Assembly: GCA_030410095.1 (NCBI GenBank)
Contig: JAUFRC010000001.1
Span: forward strand, 3,413,501 to 3,477,500
Direction of reading: 5' to 3'
Source: Paracoccus cavernae
GTDB taxonomy: Bacteria; Pseudomonadota; Alphaproteobacteria; Rhodobacterales; Rhodobacteraceae
Length of the DNA stretch: 64,000 bases
Position numbers and translations under genes: made by a program. The notes beneath the pieces are model-generated. The model saw only the letters and a list, made by a program, of their open reading frames with translations, made no database searches and had not been told where the DNA came from. Positions 9,471 to 16,809 of the stretch are shown piece by piece (the first letter of the stretch is position 1; the number at the start of each line of letters is the position of its first letter).

Positions 9471-9495
9471 TTGCCGTCGCAGCTTTGCGGTAACC

Positions 9496-9541
9496 GGCCC
9501 CCACAGGTTTGCGCACCAGGATGTGGGGGCCAGAGTTCGCT
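9496..9541 (+). repeat. GGCCC hairpin copy 3
   Basis: GGCCCCCACA (9496-9505) pairs with TGTGGGGGCC (9532-9541). The upstream TAA ends at 9493. Its loop shares TTTGCGCA and CAGGA with copy 6. Confidence 0.7.
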
Positions 9542-9587
9542 CGCGGCTCTCCGTTCCGAAAGCGTCCCGAAAGGACCCTAGCACGTC

Positions 9588-9610
9588 CTGCCGCCTTTTG
9601 GCGGGCTTTT
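9588..9610 (+). terminator. Terminator-like hairpin before a 27-codon ORF
   Basis: CCGCC (9591-9595) pairs with GGCGG (9600-9604), followed by CTTTT. Nearly the same block, including the following CATATCCGGAGA, recurs at 10119-10153 before the amidase gene. Confidence 0.55.
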
Positions 9611-9630
9611 CATATCCGGAGATATCACCA

Positions 9631-9714
9631 ATGGAATCATCGTTCGCCGGAAGCGGAGTGCGGCTCCTATCGGACCAGTCGCCGCGCTGCTTCTCGAATT
9701 TTCTGGAGGCTTAG
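9631..9714 (+). CDS. Possible 27-residue peptide in a lysis cassette
   Basis: ATG 9631 has CCGGAG nine bases upstream, in a leader almost identical to the amidase leader. The frame encodes 27 residues (MESSFAGSGVRLLSDQSPRC, then SNFLEA) and its TAG lies two bases before hairpin copy 4, the same stop-to-hairpin arrangement as the larger genes. The first codons also resemble the start of the amidase gene (ATGGA..GAATCATC), so this may be a decayed duplicate rather than a functional peptide. A second minimal ORF follows at 9781-9831 (16 codons, AGGAAAGG upstream). Confidence 0.35.
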   Translation: MESSFAGSGVRLLSDQSPRCFSNFLEA

Positions 9715-9716
9715 TC

Positions 9717-9747
9717 GGCCCTCACCCCGCGCCGTGGAGTGAGGGCC
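9717..9747 (+). repeat. GGCCC hairpin copy 4
   Basis: GGCCCTCAC (9717-9725) pairs with GTGAGGGCC (9739-9747); nine base pairs that differ from the other copies but keep GGCCC/GGGCC at the base. Confidence 0.7.
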
Positions 9748-9841
9748 GTGACTCGGCCAAACTTCCAGGAAAGGCCAGTCATGCGAACTTTATCACAACT
9801 CCAGGCAAATGGACGAATTTTGTCCGGGTGAAGCAGTAACC

Positions 9842-9884
9842 GGCCCCGAACCTGGCAATGACGAGCCGATCCGGAGCCGGGGCT
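9842..9884 (+). repeat. GGCCC hairpin copy 5
   Basis: GGCCCCG (9842-9848) pairs with CGGGGCT (9878-9884), with a G-U closing pair. A TAA at 9837-9839 lies directly before it. From here to copy 6 no reading frame could be supported. Confidence 0.55.
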
Positions 9885-10024
9885 CAATCAAGCAGATCTG
9901 TTCGGATTCGCGAGAGCCTGAACTGATCTTAGCATAACTTCTTCCTAAGGGGGCCGCATTTACGCGTTCTGCCGGAACCCCGAGCTAAATCTTCGCCTAG
10001 GGGCGATGGGCTCGGGCGTAAGGG

Positions 10025-10066
10025 CCGGCCCCCAATCAATTTGCGCAACAGGAGTCTGGGGGCCGG
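10025..10066 (+). repeat. GGCCC hairpin copy 6
   Basis: CCGGCCCCCA (10025-10034) pairs over ten bases with TGGGGGCCGG (10057-10066). The loop is similar to that of copy 3. Confidence 0.7.
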
Positions 10067-10118
10067 TGGGAACCATCTGGGTATCATCAGGTGTCCCGCA
10101 AGCACTTTAGCACGACTC

Positions 10119-10139
10119 GCCGCCTTTCGGCGGCCTTTT
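10119..10139 (+). terminator. Terminator-like hairpin in the amidase leader
   Basis: GCCGCC (10119-10124) pairs with GGCGGC (10129-10134) around TTTC, followed by CTTTTC; 17 bases before the amidase ATG. Either a terminator for the upstream unit or a leader structure. Confidence 0.6.
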
Positions 10140-10155
10140 CATATCCGGAGACATC

Positions 10156-10877
10156 ATGGACGGAATCATCCTGCACTGGACGGCGGGCGCCGACGGTGTG
10201 ACGCATCATGAGGCGGACAGCTACAACTTCCTGATTGGCCGCGACGGGACCATCACTCCGGGGAAGCATGCACCCGAAGCGCAGATCCCGCCGCTTAGGA
10301 AGGGATCCTATGCCGCCCATACCCTGAACGCCAACGGCAACCGCATTGGCGTCGCCCTCGATGCCATGGGCGATGCCAACGAGCGCCCGTTCCGCGCCGG
10401 CCGCTTCCCGATCACCGAACTGCAGCTGGATGTGCTGGTGACCTTTGTTGCCGATCTCTGCCTGAAATACCGCATCCCCGTGACGCGGCGCACGGTGCTG
10501 AGCCATGCCGAGGTCCAGCCGACGCTCGGGATCCGGCAGAACGGGAAATGGGACATCAGCTGGTTGCCCGGCATGGCCGCCCCGGCGATCCGGTCGCGGT
10601 GGGCGACCAGCTCCGCGCGCGGATCCTCGCGGCCATGGGCCAGCCCGCGATCGAGCCGGTCGCCTTTACGCCGGTGCTGCGGCGCGGATCCAAGGGCGAT
10701 GCCGTCCGCCGCCTGCAAGAGCTTCTGACGGGGCAGGGGCATGTTCTCGGCAAGGTCGACGGTGATTTCGGCGAGCGCACCGATGCCGCGGTGCGGATCT
10801 TTCAAAAGCTCGAGCAGCTGAAGCCCGACGGGATCGTCGGTGCGCAGACCTGGGCAAAACTCAACAAGGGACAGTGA
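10156..10877 (+). CDS. N-acetylmuramoyl-L-alanine amidase with peptidoglycan-binding domain (frameshifted)
   Basis: ATG 10156 with CCGGAG five bases upstream. Residues 1-140 are an Amidase_2 domain: IILHWTAG and SYNFLIGRDG at the start, YAAHTLNANGNRIGVALDA in the middle and VLSHAEVQPT with a zinc-ligand-type His near the end. After a frameshift in the CCCC run at about 10582 the other frame gives a PG_binding_1 domain (VLRRGSKGDAVRRLQELL, KVDGDFGERTDAAV, WAKLNKGQ). Restored length about 240 residues. This is the functional-looking endolysin of the prophage, cleaving the amide between muramic acid and the stem peptide. The next gene starts two bases after the stop. Confidence 0.85.
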
Positions 10878-10879
10878 TC

Positions 10880-11335
10880 ATGGACATCATCAAAGCGGCG
10901 CTTCTGCCGCATCTTCAGGAAATCATCGGGATCCTGCTGGCCTCGTTGATAGGCTGGGCCGCGAATACCGCCCGCCGCAAATGGGGCATCGATATCGAGG
11001 CCAAGCACCTCTCCGCTTTGCAATCTGCCCTCATGACCGGCGCCCGCCTCGCGCTCGACCGCAATCTGGACGGCAAGGCCGCGCTCGCGGTGATCATGGG
11101 CCACGTTCAATTGAGCGTCCCTGACGCGGTGATCGGCCTCAAGGCGGACCAAGAGGTTCTAACCAACCTTGCGCAGGCATCCCTTTCCAAAGTCACCAAA
11201 GAGGCCGCCAGCGCAGTGCAGGGAGCTGGTGCGGCGATTTCCGCAATGGTACAGGCCGAGGTTGCTAAAGCGCTTCCTGCTGCCGCTCAGGTCACAATGA
11301 GCCAAGGTAGCAAGCTGAACGCTCCCCGCCGATAA
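10880..11335 (+). CDS. Phage protein with N-terminal membrane helix following the amidase (holin-like)
   Basis: Intact 151-residue protein from ATG 10880. Residues 13-28 form a hydrophobic helix (EIIGILLASLIGWAANTA), followed by a helical, Ala-rich cytoplasmic-type part (LSALQSALMTGARLALDR) and KALPAAAQVTMS near the end. The order amidase, small membrane protein, terminator is common at the end of phage lysis modules, so a holin or anti-holin role is reasonable but not shown by a specific motif. A related fragment (ALQSALLNGARLALERG) occurs in the ORF at 11614-11850. Confidence 0.6.
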   Translation: MDIIKAALLPHLQEIIGILLASLIGWAANTARRKWGIDIEAKHLSALQSALMTGARLALDRNLDGKAALAVIMGHVQLSVPDAVIGLKADQEVLTNLAQASLSKVTKEAASAVQGAGAAISAMVQAEVAKALPAAAQVTMSQGSKLNAPRR

Positions 11336-11340
11336 TCAGA

Positions 11341-11373
11341 ACCGCCCTCGGCTCACGCTGGGGGCGGTTTTTT
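11341..11373 (+). terminator. Rho-independent terminator at the end of the lysis module
   Basis: ACCGCCC (11341-11347) pairs with GGGCGGT (11362-11368), followed by a run of six T. It lies six bases after the stop of the last lysis gene. Confidence 0.85.
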
Positions 11374-11399
11374 GCGTTTCGGGGACGGGGTGGATCAGG

Positions 11400-11540
11400 C
11401 TATTTCCTACGATAGAGCTCTTCGAGCTCACCAATCTCGCGTAGGATCGCGACCACGTCTCGGACCAGCTTCACTGAGCGCCCCGTTTCCAAAGCTATAT
11501 CTTCGACGCCATAGCCTTTGCGTAAAAGCTTCTCGATCAT
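11400..11540 (-). CDS. Very small helix-turn-helix-like protein
   Basis: A 46-residue minus-strand frame from ATG 11540 to TAG 11400. The product starts MIEKLLRKGYGVEDIALETG and continues with RSVKLVRDVVAILREIG, which reads as two helices around a turn (GYGVEDIALETGRSVKLVR) like the DNA-binding helices of small phage regulators or of transposase N-termini, then an acidic/basic end (ELEELYRRK). No strong Shine-Dalgarno is seen (GGTAGG directly before ATG). It faces the lysis operon across its terminator. Regulatory role is an inference from the helix pattern. Confidence 0.55.
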   Translation of the reverse strand: MIEKLLRKGYGVEDIALETGRSVKLVRDVVAILREIGELEELYRRK

Positions 11541-11613
11541 CCTACCGGCCCCCCATGCAACCCTAAGATGTTCGCTTTATGTTCGGGTGACTGCAAGCTG
11601 ATTTCTGGTAGTT

Positions 11614-11850
11614 GTGGATAACCCTTCCCCGCCTTACCTGATCCACTTCACCACCCTTTCCGCCCGTTCTTATCGTCTAAGTTGCTTCCCAAGCCGAGAG
11701 GCGCTGCAATCGGCACTGCTCAACGGCGCGCGTCTGGCGCTCGAGCGCGGCTTGCTGCGCGCGAGCGACGAAACCGCTAGGGCGCGCGGCATGACCCGTT
11801 CGTCCTTCTTGGCGTCGTCGGCTCGTCGGGAGCTGGTGGGAGCTGCCTAA
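11614..11850 (+). pseudogene. Chimeric remnant: holin-like fragment joined to a HicB-like C-terminus
   Basis: The frame from 11614 to 11850 contains, from about 11695, REALQSALLNGARLALERGL, close to a segment of the 10880 gene at both protein and DNA level, and then RARGMTRSSFLASSARREL, which resembles the C-terminal DNA-binding helix pair of HicB-family antitoxins. No HicA toxin is visible next to it. The first 25 codons look non-coding. I read this as a recombination scar of two unrelated gene pieces rather than a working gene. Confidence 0.45.
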
Positions 11851-11985
11851 GAGAAAGCTCCGCGCGGCGTGAACCGGCGGGGCGTCAGTGACCAGCTTGG
11901 CCGCGCATCATTGATGAGGCGGGCATTTGACTCATGTCCGATCAAGGCACATGCTCTGGCATTCCGGATCTAAAAGGAATTGCCC

Positions 11986-12147
11986 GTGACAGATCTCAGA
12001 GACTGGATGAGGGCGAAAGCTCAGGATGAGGCGGGCAGCAAAGCCAGCACAGCAACCGAGCAAAGTGTGCCTGATGAAGTGATCGAGCGACTGGACCGAC
12101 TGGAGGCGAAAGTGGATCGCATCTTGCTTATGCTTGGTCGCCCATAA
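11986..12147 (+). CDS. Small coiled-coil protein, 53 residues
   Basis: GTG 11986 with AAAAGGAA seven bases upstream. The product begins with TDLRDWMRAKAQDEAGSKAS, then an amphipathic helix EVIERLDRLEAKVDRILLML with clean heptads, ending GRP. The helix is typical of small multimerising phage proteins. A GC-rich inverted repeat (12153-12182) starts five bases after the stop. Function unknown; no homologous family recognised. Confidence 0.55.
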   Translation: MTDLRDWMRAKAQDEAGSKASTATEQSVPDEVIERLDRLEAKVDRILLMLGRP

Positions 12148-12152
12148 TTAAA

Positions 12153-12182
12153 GGCCCCGCCTGCATTGCTGCGGACGGGGCC
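12153..12182. terminator. Inverted repeat between two small genes
   Basis: GGCCCCG (12153-12159) pairs with CGGGGCC (12176-12182). The T-rich side is on the minus strand (TTTAAT), so it fits best as terminator of the minus-strand zinc-ribbon gene, possibly bidirectional. Confidence 0.55.
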
Positions 12183-12243
12183 AATCCAGATGCTTGCGGT
12201 GATCAACCCGCGCGGGGCGGTTGGTTTCTTTGCCATATCGGCC

Positions 12244-12380
12244 TCAGCTATCCTCGCCGGTCCAGTAGCACTGCGGACAGGTGCGCGCGTCGCTGGCGAA
12301 CCGGAAGCACGGGCGGTCCTTCTTGGACGGGAAACGGATTTCACGGCACCCTTCCCGTCGCATTTCTTGCAGATCGCCAT
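12244..12380 (-). CDS. Small zinc-ribbon protein (frameshifted)
   Basis: From ATG 12380 the minus strand reads MAICKKCDGKG; a one-base gap near 12347 is needed to continue as REIRFPSKKDRPCFRFASDA and RTCPQCYWTGEDS, ending with TGA at 12244. The span of 137 bases is one short of 46 codons, which supports a single missing base. CxxC near the N-terminus and CPQC near the C-terminus form a four-cysteine zinc ribbon of about 45 residues. Proteins like this are frequent in prophages; nucleic-acid or protein binding is likely, the partner unknown. Confidence 0.6.
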
Positions 12381-12562
12381 GTCGGGGCCTCGGCGGGGGC
12401 AATATGAAGAAACCTTATACTGCTCTGGTGATTTCGGAGGGGGCCGCGCCGATTGGAGCGGGGCCACGCCCTCCCCGCTCGGGAGGCGAGCGGATGGGCT
12501 GCGGGTTTGACGCTGAGAGCGCACGACCTCATTCTGAGATGAATTATCGATAGGGGCAGGAA

Positions 12563-12814
12563 GTGTCAGAGCAACCAACGGATGGTGTCTACGGGGTAAT
12601 AGTTGACGACAGACACATTGCCGAACTGATGATCACGTTCTTCCCCACATACGACGGTCAAATTGTGGCAAAGCTTCCAGGAAGGCACATTGATCGGCTG
12701 CGGGATTGCTACTCAATCACCCTGCGGCCCAAGAGAGTGGGCAGAGACCTGACAGCACATCTCTATGACTGGGATGTGAACAATGACGGGCATGCTGTGG
12801 TGGCCGTTGTGTGA
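12563..12814 (+). CDS. Hypothetical protein, 83 residues
   Basis: Frame from GTG 12563 to 12814. The product (GVYGVIVDDRHIAELMITFF, KLPGRHIDRLRDCYSITLRP, ending DNNDG-like NNDGHAVVAVV) has the balanced composition of a folded beta-alpha protein, and the DNA is less GC-rich than the surroundings, pointing to acquired DNA. A purine-rich GGCAGGAA lies immediately before the start, closer than usual. No family recognised. It lies between the prophage small genes and the DUF1275 gene. Confidence 0.5.
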   Translation: MSEQPTDGVYGVIVDDRHIAELMITFFPTYDGQIVAKLPGRHIDRLRDCYSITLRPKRVGRDLTAHLYDWDVNNDGHAVVAVV

Positions 12815-13034
12815 CCCCCTGAAACTCAAAGCGCCCGCGACGATCTCTCGTCCGGGCGCAATAATCCTTCTGGCAACAATGCAAGATCTGTTGTGGGGTG
12901 TCAACGGCGCACAACTGAACCTGCGAGGACTGCTCTAATTTCGTGCCACGCTTAGCTAGTTTCGCCTCACCTGTCTTTACGTTCCTCTCGGACGTGACTT
13001 AGCATGACTGCGAAACGATCAGGAAGGCGGCGCG

Positions 13035-13730
13035 ATGCTGATCCGGGTGGGCGACGAACGCACCAAGTCGATTGATCTGGCGTTAGCGGGTATCATGTCA
13101 TCAGTTGCCGGGGCGCTGAATGCGGTGGGCTTTCTTGCCGCTGGATCCTTCACAGCTAACATGACTGGAAATGTCTCGGCATTTGCCGACCATCTCGCCA
13201 ATGGCCAGCTGACCTTGGCCCTCTCGTTTTTGGGACTGCTCGGCGCGTTCGTCTCGGGTGCATTTCTGGCAGGCCTGGCGGTTCAGCATGCAGAAAAACG
13301 CCGCTTGCGGTCCATTTACGGCCTTCTCGTCGCCGTCGAGGCAGTGCTGCTAATGGCAATTTCCCTCACCATCCCGCCCCGCCCATATTCCGAGCAGGAG
13401 GTCGCACTCGTCTTTGGCCTGAGCTTCATTATGGGCTTGCAGAATGCGACCACCACATTGATCTCGCGGGCACGTGTGCGCACCACCCATGTCTCGGGGA
13501 TGGCAACGGATATCGGGATCGAACTTGCCGCCTTGATCGGTGGTCCTGAAATTCAGCAAGAGGCTCGACCCAAACTCAAACTTCACAGCCTGACACTGTT
13601 TTGCTTCGCGGGAGGTGGAATTCTCGGTGCCGTGCTATTTGGGCTGATTGGTCACGGACTGTTTCTGATAACCGCCGCACTGCTCTTGCTGATCGCGTTG
13701 CCCGAACTGATCCGCGCTCATCGACCCTGA
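13035..13730 (+). CDS. YoaK/DUF1275 family membrane protein
   Basis: Intact 231-residue integral membrane protein. The DUF1275 hallmarks are visible: [20 protein letters not shown] near residues 32-52 (the conserved TGN after the second helix), then [26 protein letters not shown] region around residue 135-155 with [11 protein letters not shown], and six hydrophobic segments. Function of the family is not established; some members have been linked to stress responses and transport. It is the last larger gene before a nearly gene-free stretch and may mark the edge of the prophage. Start ATG 13035; an AGGAAGGCGG lies upstream. Confidence 0.85.
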   Translation: MLIRVGDERTKSIDLALAGIMSSVAGALNAVGFLAAGSFTANMTGNVSAFADHLANGQLTLALSFLGLLGAFVSGAFLAGLAVQHAEKRRLRSIYGLLVAVEAVLLMAISLTIPPRPYSEQEVALVFGLSFIMGLQNATTTLISRARVRTTHVSGMATDIGIELAALIGGPEIQQEARPKLKLHSLTLFCFAGGGILGAVLFGLIGHGLFLITAALLLLIALPELIRAHRP

Positions 13731-14030
13731 AGTAACCGTGACGCGGATCTCGACCGAGAATTGGCCAGCCGCCACAATTGGCGCACATACCTTGAAACGG
13801 CTGGCCACGCTCGAAGTGTAGGGAACTTGCGAGCTGCGGCGCTTATGCAGGACAGGTTCGGGGATGAAAAGGCTTTGGCTGACCAGCCCGCGTCAACTAT
13901 GCGCGGGCCGGTCAGATTGGTTGATCGTTACTCAAAAACTCGGCAAAAACACAAACTTAGCACTACGCCTTTTCTCTACTGCACAAGGATAGGTTTTGTC
14001 ATCTGTCGAAATGGTTAAGTGCGTTTCTAC
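13731..14030. other. Stretch without supported gene
   Basis: No credible reading frame on either strand. The second half (13930-14030) is clearly more AT-rich than the surroundings, with CAAAAACACAAACTTAG and similar runs. It could include the prophage end or a promoter, but no direct repeat or att site could be recognised. Confidence 0.4.
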
Positions 14031-14248
14031 CTAGGTAGTTTTGCCTATATGGCTGGGGCCGCGCTCCCGCTCCGCCACCTGCCCGTAGACGAAGTCTATA
14101 TGCCCCTCGACGCGATCCCATGCGTCTTGGATCGCGGGCGTGCCCTCGGCCACGCTGGCGCGGCAAAGGGCGTTGGTCTCGGCGTGCCTTTTCGTGACGC
14201 GCCGGTTGCCGTAGCGGGTGGGCGATATGGGTTTCCCATATCGCTCAT
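14031..14248 (-). CDS. Small hypothetical protein with strong ribosome site (frameshifted)
   Basis: ATG 14248 on the minus strand has a perfect GGAGG seven bases upstream. It reads MSDMGNPYRPP, then needs one extra base near 14213 to continue as RYGNRRVTKRHAETNALCRA and AWDRVEGHIDFVYGQVAER, ending GPSHIGKTT with TAG at 14031. The span of 218 bases is one short of 73 codons, which agrees with a single lost base. The soluble, charged product of about 72 residues belongs to no family I recognise. Upstream on the same strand at 14283-14340 the end of another small frame (MIKGLGDKLER) is visible, so this may be the remains of a small-gene phage operon. Confidence 0.55.
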
Positions 14249-14625
14249 GCCTAAACCTCCACCAGATCAGGGCCGTGGCCTTAGCGCTCGAGCTTGTCGC
14301 CCAAGCCTTTGATCATCGCCACGTGTCATTTATCCGCCCTGCATGCGGGCTGGGCCAATGACCCGGAAGCCGACCCTGCTGCGCATGCAAACTGCAGCTA
14401 GGTCTCGCATTGCCTCCCTGGATAGTCCCCTCCGAGCATTGGATGGTTTCTTGATGGGAATTTTTTTACAAAGGTTGCGCGGAGAGGAAAGATGTCCCTA
14501 TCCTTGGAGGGCCCTTCATTGCTGGGAGGAAGTGAAGGGAACAGGGCGACTTGAGCGGTCAGTGCCTGCGCGCCGATCGCCATGGCGTCCCCAGAAAGGT
14601 ATGTGACAAAGGGAGGGACACGAGG
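14249..14625. other. Upstream region of the symporter operon
   Basis: Apart from the start of the minus-strand small gene cluster near 14250-14340, no gene is supported. The region carries the leader of the symporter gene, with GGGAGG at 14611-14616 and CGAGG just before its ATG. A TTTTTTT tract near 14460 is the only notable AT-rich feature. Confidence 0.4.
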
Positions 14626-16285
14626 ATGCAGCTTACCCAGCTGAGTACGACGGTTACTTTGACGCTTTTGTTTCTGTTTTTCGGTTTGACGTTTCTTGTC
14701 TCGCTATCGATTGGGCGGAAACAGGAGAACGCCGATGCCTATATGACGGCCGGCAATCAGGTGGGCTTCGGGATATCGGCTGGATCCATGACCGCGACCT
14801 GGATCTGGGCGGCCTCGCTCTATGCGGCGGCAACCTCGGGTTACACATATGGCGTATCTGGTCCGATCCATTACGGGCTTTGGGGCGCCTTGATGATCCT
14901 TTTCATCTATCCGTTCGGAAAACGCATCCGTTCTTTGGCCCCCGAGGCACATTCGCTGGCCGAGATCCTGCAAGCCCGCCACGGCAGTTCCAGCCAGCTC
15001 TTGTTGGCAGGATCGAACATTCTGGGCAGCCTGCTCAGCATCACCTCGAACTTCATTGCGGGCGGTGCGCTGATCACGATGCTGACCCCGCTCAGTTTCA
15101 GTACGGGCATCCTGATAATCGGCGGCGGCATCCTGCTCTATTCTCTCTGGTCGGGCATCCGCACCTCGATCTTGACGGACTTTATTCAGGTCTGCGCCAT
15201 GTTGGCCGCTGTCATCATCATCGTGCCCGCGATTTTCTTTGCTGCGGGCGGGCCCGCGATGTTCACCGAAGGAGCGGTCAATCTGACTGCACAGCAACAG
15301 AGCTTTTTCTCGAGCGACGCCTTCTTCAATCAAGGTGCCCCTATATCGCCGCAGTTCTGGCCTATGCGATCGGCAACCAGACAATCGCACAGCGCCTGTT
15401 CGCGGTGCGCGAAGACAAGATCCGCGCAACCTTCGTCACGGCCACTTTCGGCTATGGTGCCACAGTGATCGGCATCGGCATGCTGGGCGTTCTGGCCCTT
15501 TATGCAGGCGTCACGCCGCTTGACGGCAATGCGAACAATCTCGTGCCGCAGATGGCCGCGACCTATCTTGGTCCGGCAATGCTGTGCCTGTTCTTCATTC
15601 TGATCATCGGCTCGCTCGCTTCGACAGCGGATTCCGATCTGGCGGCGCTGTCTTCGATCGTCATGACGGATATCTACGGCCGAAATCTTGCGAAACCGGG
15701 TGAGGTCAAGCCGCATCTCATGCTGCTTGTGGGTCGCCTGACCATGATCGCCGCGACCATTATCGGGCTTTATCTGGCGGGAAAGCAGTTCAACATCCTG
15801 GAGTTGCTGGTTCTTGTCGGAGCAATCTGGGGCGCATTGGTGTTTCCTGTCATTGCTAGTTTTTATTGGAGCAAGGTCACGAACCGGGCCTTCTCTGCTG
15901 GCGTTCTCGGGGCGCTGATCGTGTTCTTTCCGGTCCGCTTCGGCTGGATCGCACTGGATGGCGTGATAGGCCTCGTCACCGACGCCATGGCCTGTATCGG
16001 AATCAGGTTATCGCCGGTCTGATGGCTTTCGGCTTCTTCGGTCGCAGAACTGGGATCTTAGTTGGCATCGCGGCTGTCTTGGCCTCCTTGCCCTTCGGCA
16101 TAGGGTTCTTGTCACAGTATCCCGTGCTTACCGCATCGCTGCTGGCTTATGCTGTCAGTACGATTCTGTGCGTGGCATTGTCGTGGAACAGTGACGAAGA
16201 TTTTGACTTCTCAACAATCGCCGAGAAAACCCGCCATTTCGATGATGTCGACCCAATGCCTGTCACCAAGGAGGCAATCGCATGA
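14626..16285 (+). CDS. Sodium/solute symporter (SSS family; frameshifted)
   Basis: ATG 14626 preceded by GGGAGG and GAGG. The joined product of about 550 residues has the SSS pattern: an N-terminal helix, SIGRKQENADAYMTAGNQVG, then MTATWIWAASLYAAATSGYT, the LWSGIRTSILTDFIQVCAM segment (helices 5-6) and, after the first break near 15345, AYAIGNQTIAQRLFAVRED, ASTADSDLAALSSIVMTDIY with the conserved Na-site-type Ser/Thr, and further helices. The second break is near 16008; the gene ends TKEAIA. It overlaps the next small gene by four bases (ATGA). Known role of the family: Na-coupled import of small organics; the substrate here is unknown, but the genes that follow suggest an amide-derived product. 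Confidence 0.85.
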
Positions 16286-16413
16286 GCACGACCCTTTTAA
16301 CGATCTATGTCCTGATCTGGCCGGCAATTGTCGCGATTGTCTTATGGGTGTTGGTCAGTGCCTTCTTCAAGGAATGGCGTGAAGCTCGCCGTGACGGACG
16401 GCCGTTGATTTAG
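16282..16413 (+). CDS. Small transmembrane partner of the symporter (putative transporter small subunit)
   Basis: A 43-residue frame from ATG 16282, overlapping the symporter stop by four bases. The product is one hydrophobic helix (LLTIYVLIWPAIVAIVLWVL) followed by a basic, amphipathic tail (FFKEWREARRDGRPLI). Single-helix proteins of this shape are found directly behind some SSS transporters and are annotated as transporter small subunits. Translational coupling supports a complex with the symporter. It is too short for most automatic gene finders. Confidence 0.7.
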   Translation: MSTTLLTIYVLIWPAIVAIVLWVLVSAFFKEWREARRDGRPLI

Positions 16414-16809
16414 AAGACAGAGCTGAATCGCGTTCGGGCGGGTTCCTTGAAGGTTAGGGGCCCGCCTAATGTATTATCGCCATATCTCCCAAGAAAAGCG
16501 GTAAGCTGGTCGACCGAAAGTTTTACACCTAAGTGGGCGAGCCTAACAATCCTTCACTTAAAAGCGCTATGCGGCCAAGCAGTAAAGCGATGCTGCGCGC
16601 AACTCACGACTGCGATACGGCTTGGTCGAGAGCCTGTTGGACTGCCGCCAACACGGGGCTCGGGTTGCGGCCTGCGTTCGTTTCCTTTTGGGGCTGGCCT
16701 CAAGGATAAATGTCGTTTTGTTTGTTTTTCCATTCCATTTTCGTAAACCTGCGATATTGATTTGATTGAATATTAAGACGTTTAGCATGATTTTTTGAAA
16801 GGGGCGGGC
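16414..16809. other. Intergenic region before the amidohydrolase
   Basis: No gene supported on either strand. The distal part (16715-16800) is AT-rich (TTTGTTTGTTTTTCCATTCC, TATTGATTTGATTGAATATT) and probably contains the promoter of the amidohydrolase-barrel-amidase unit, so the cluster may be two transcripts. Confidence 0.4.

Noticed and set aside
12153..12182. Seventh member of the GGCCC hairpin family
   Set aside because: Stem GGCCCCG/CGGGGCC is similar, but it lies far from the other copies and its T-rich side fits a minus-strand terminator, so it is listed as a terminator.
13035..14300. Prophage attachment site
   Set aside because: Searched by eye for a tRNA or a direct repeat at the likely prophage edge; none could be supported, and the other end is outside the window.
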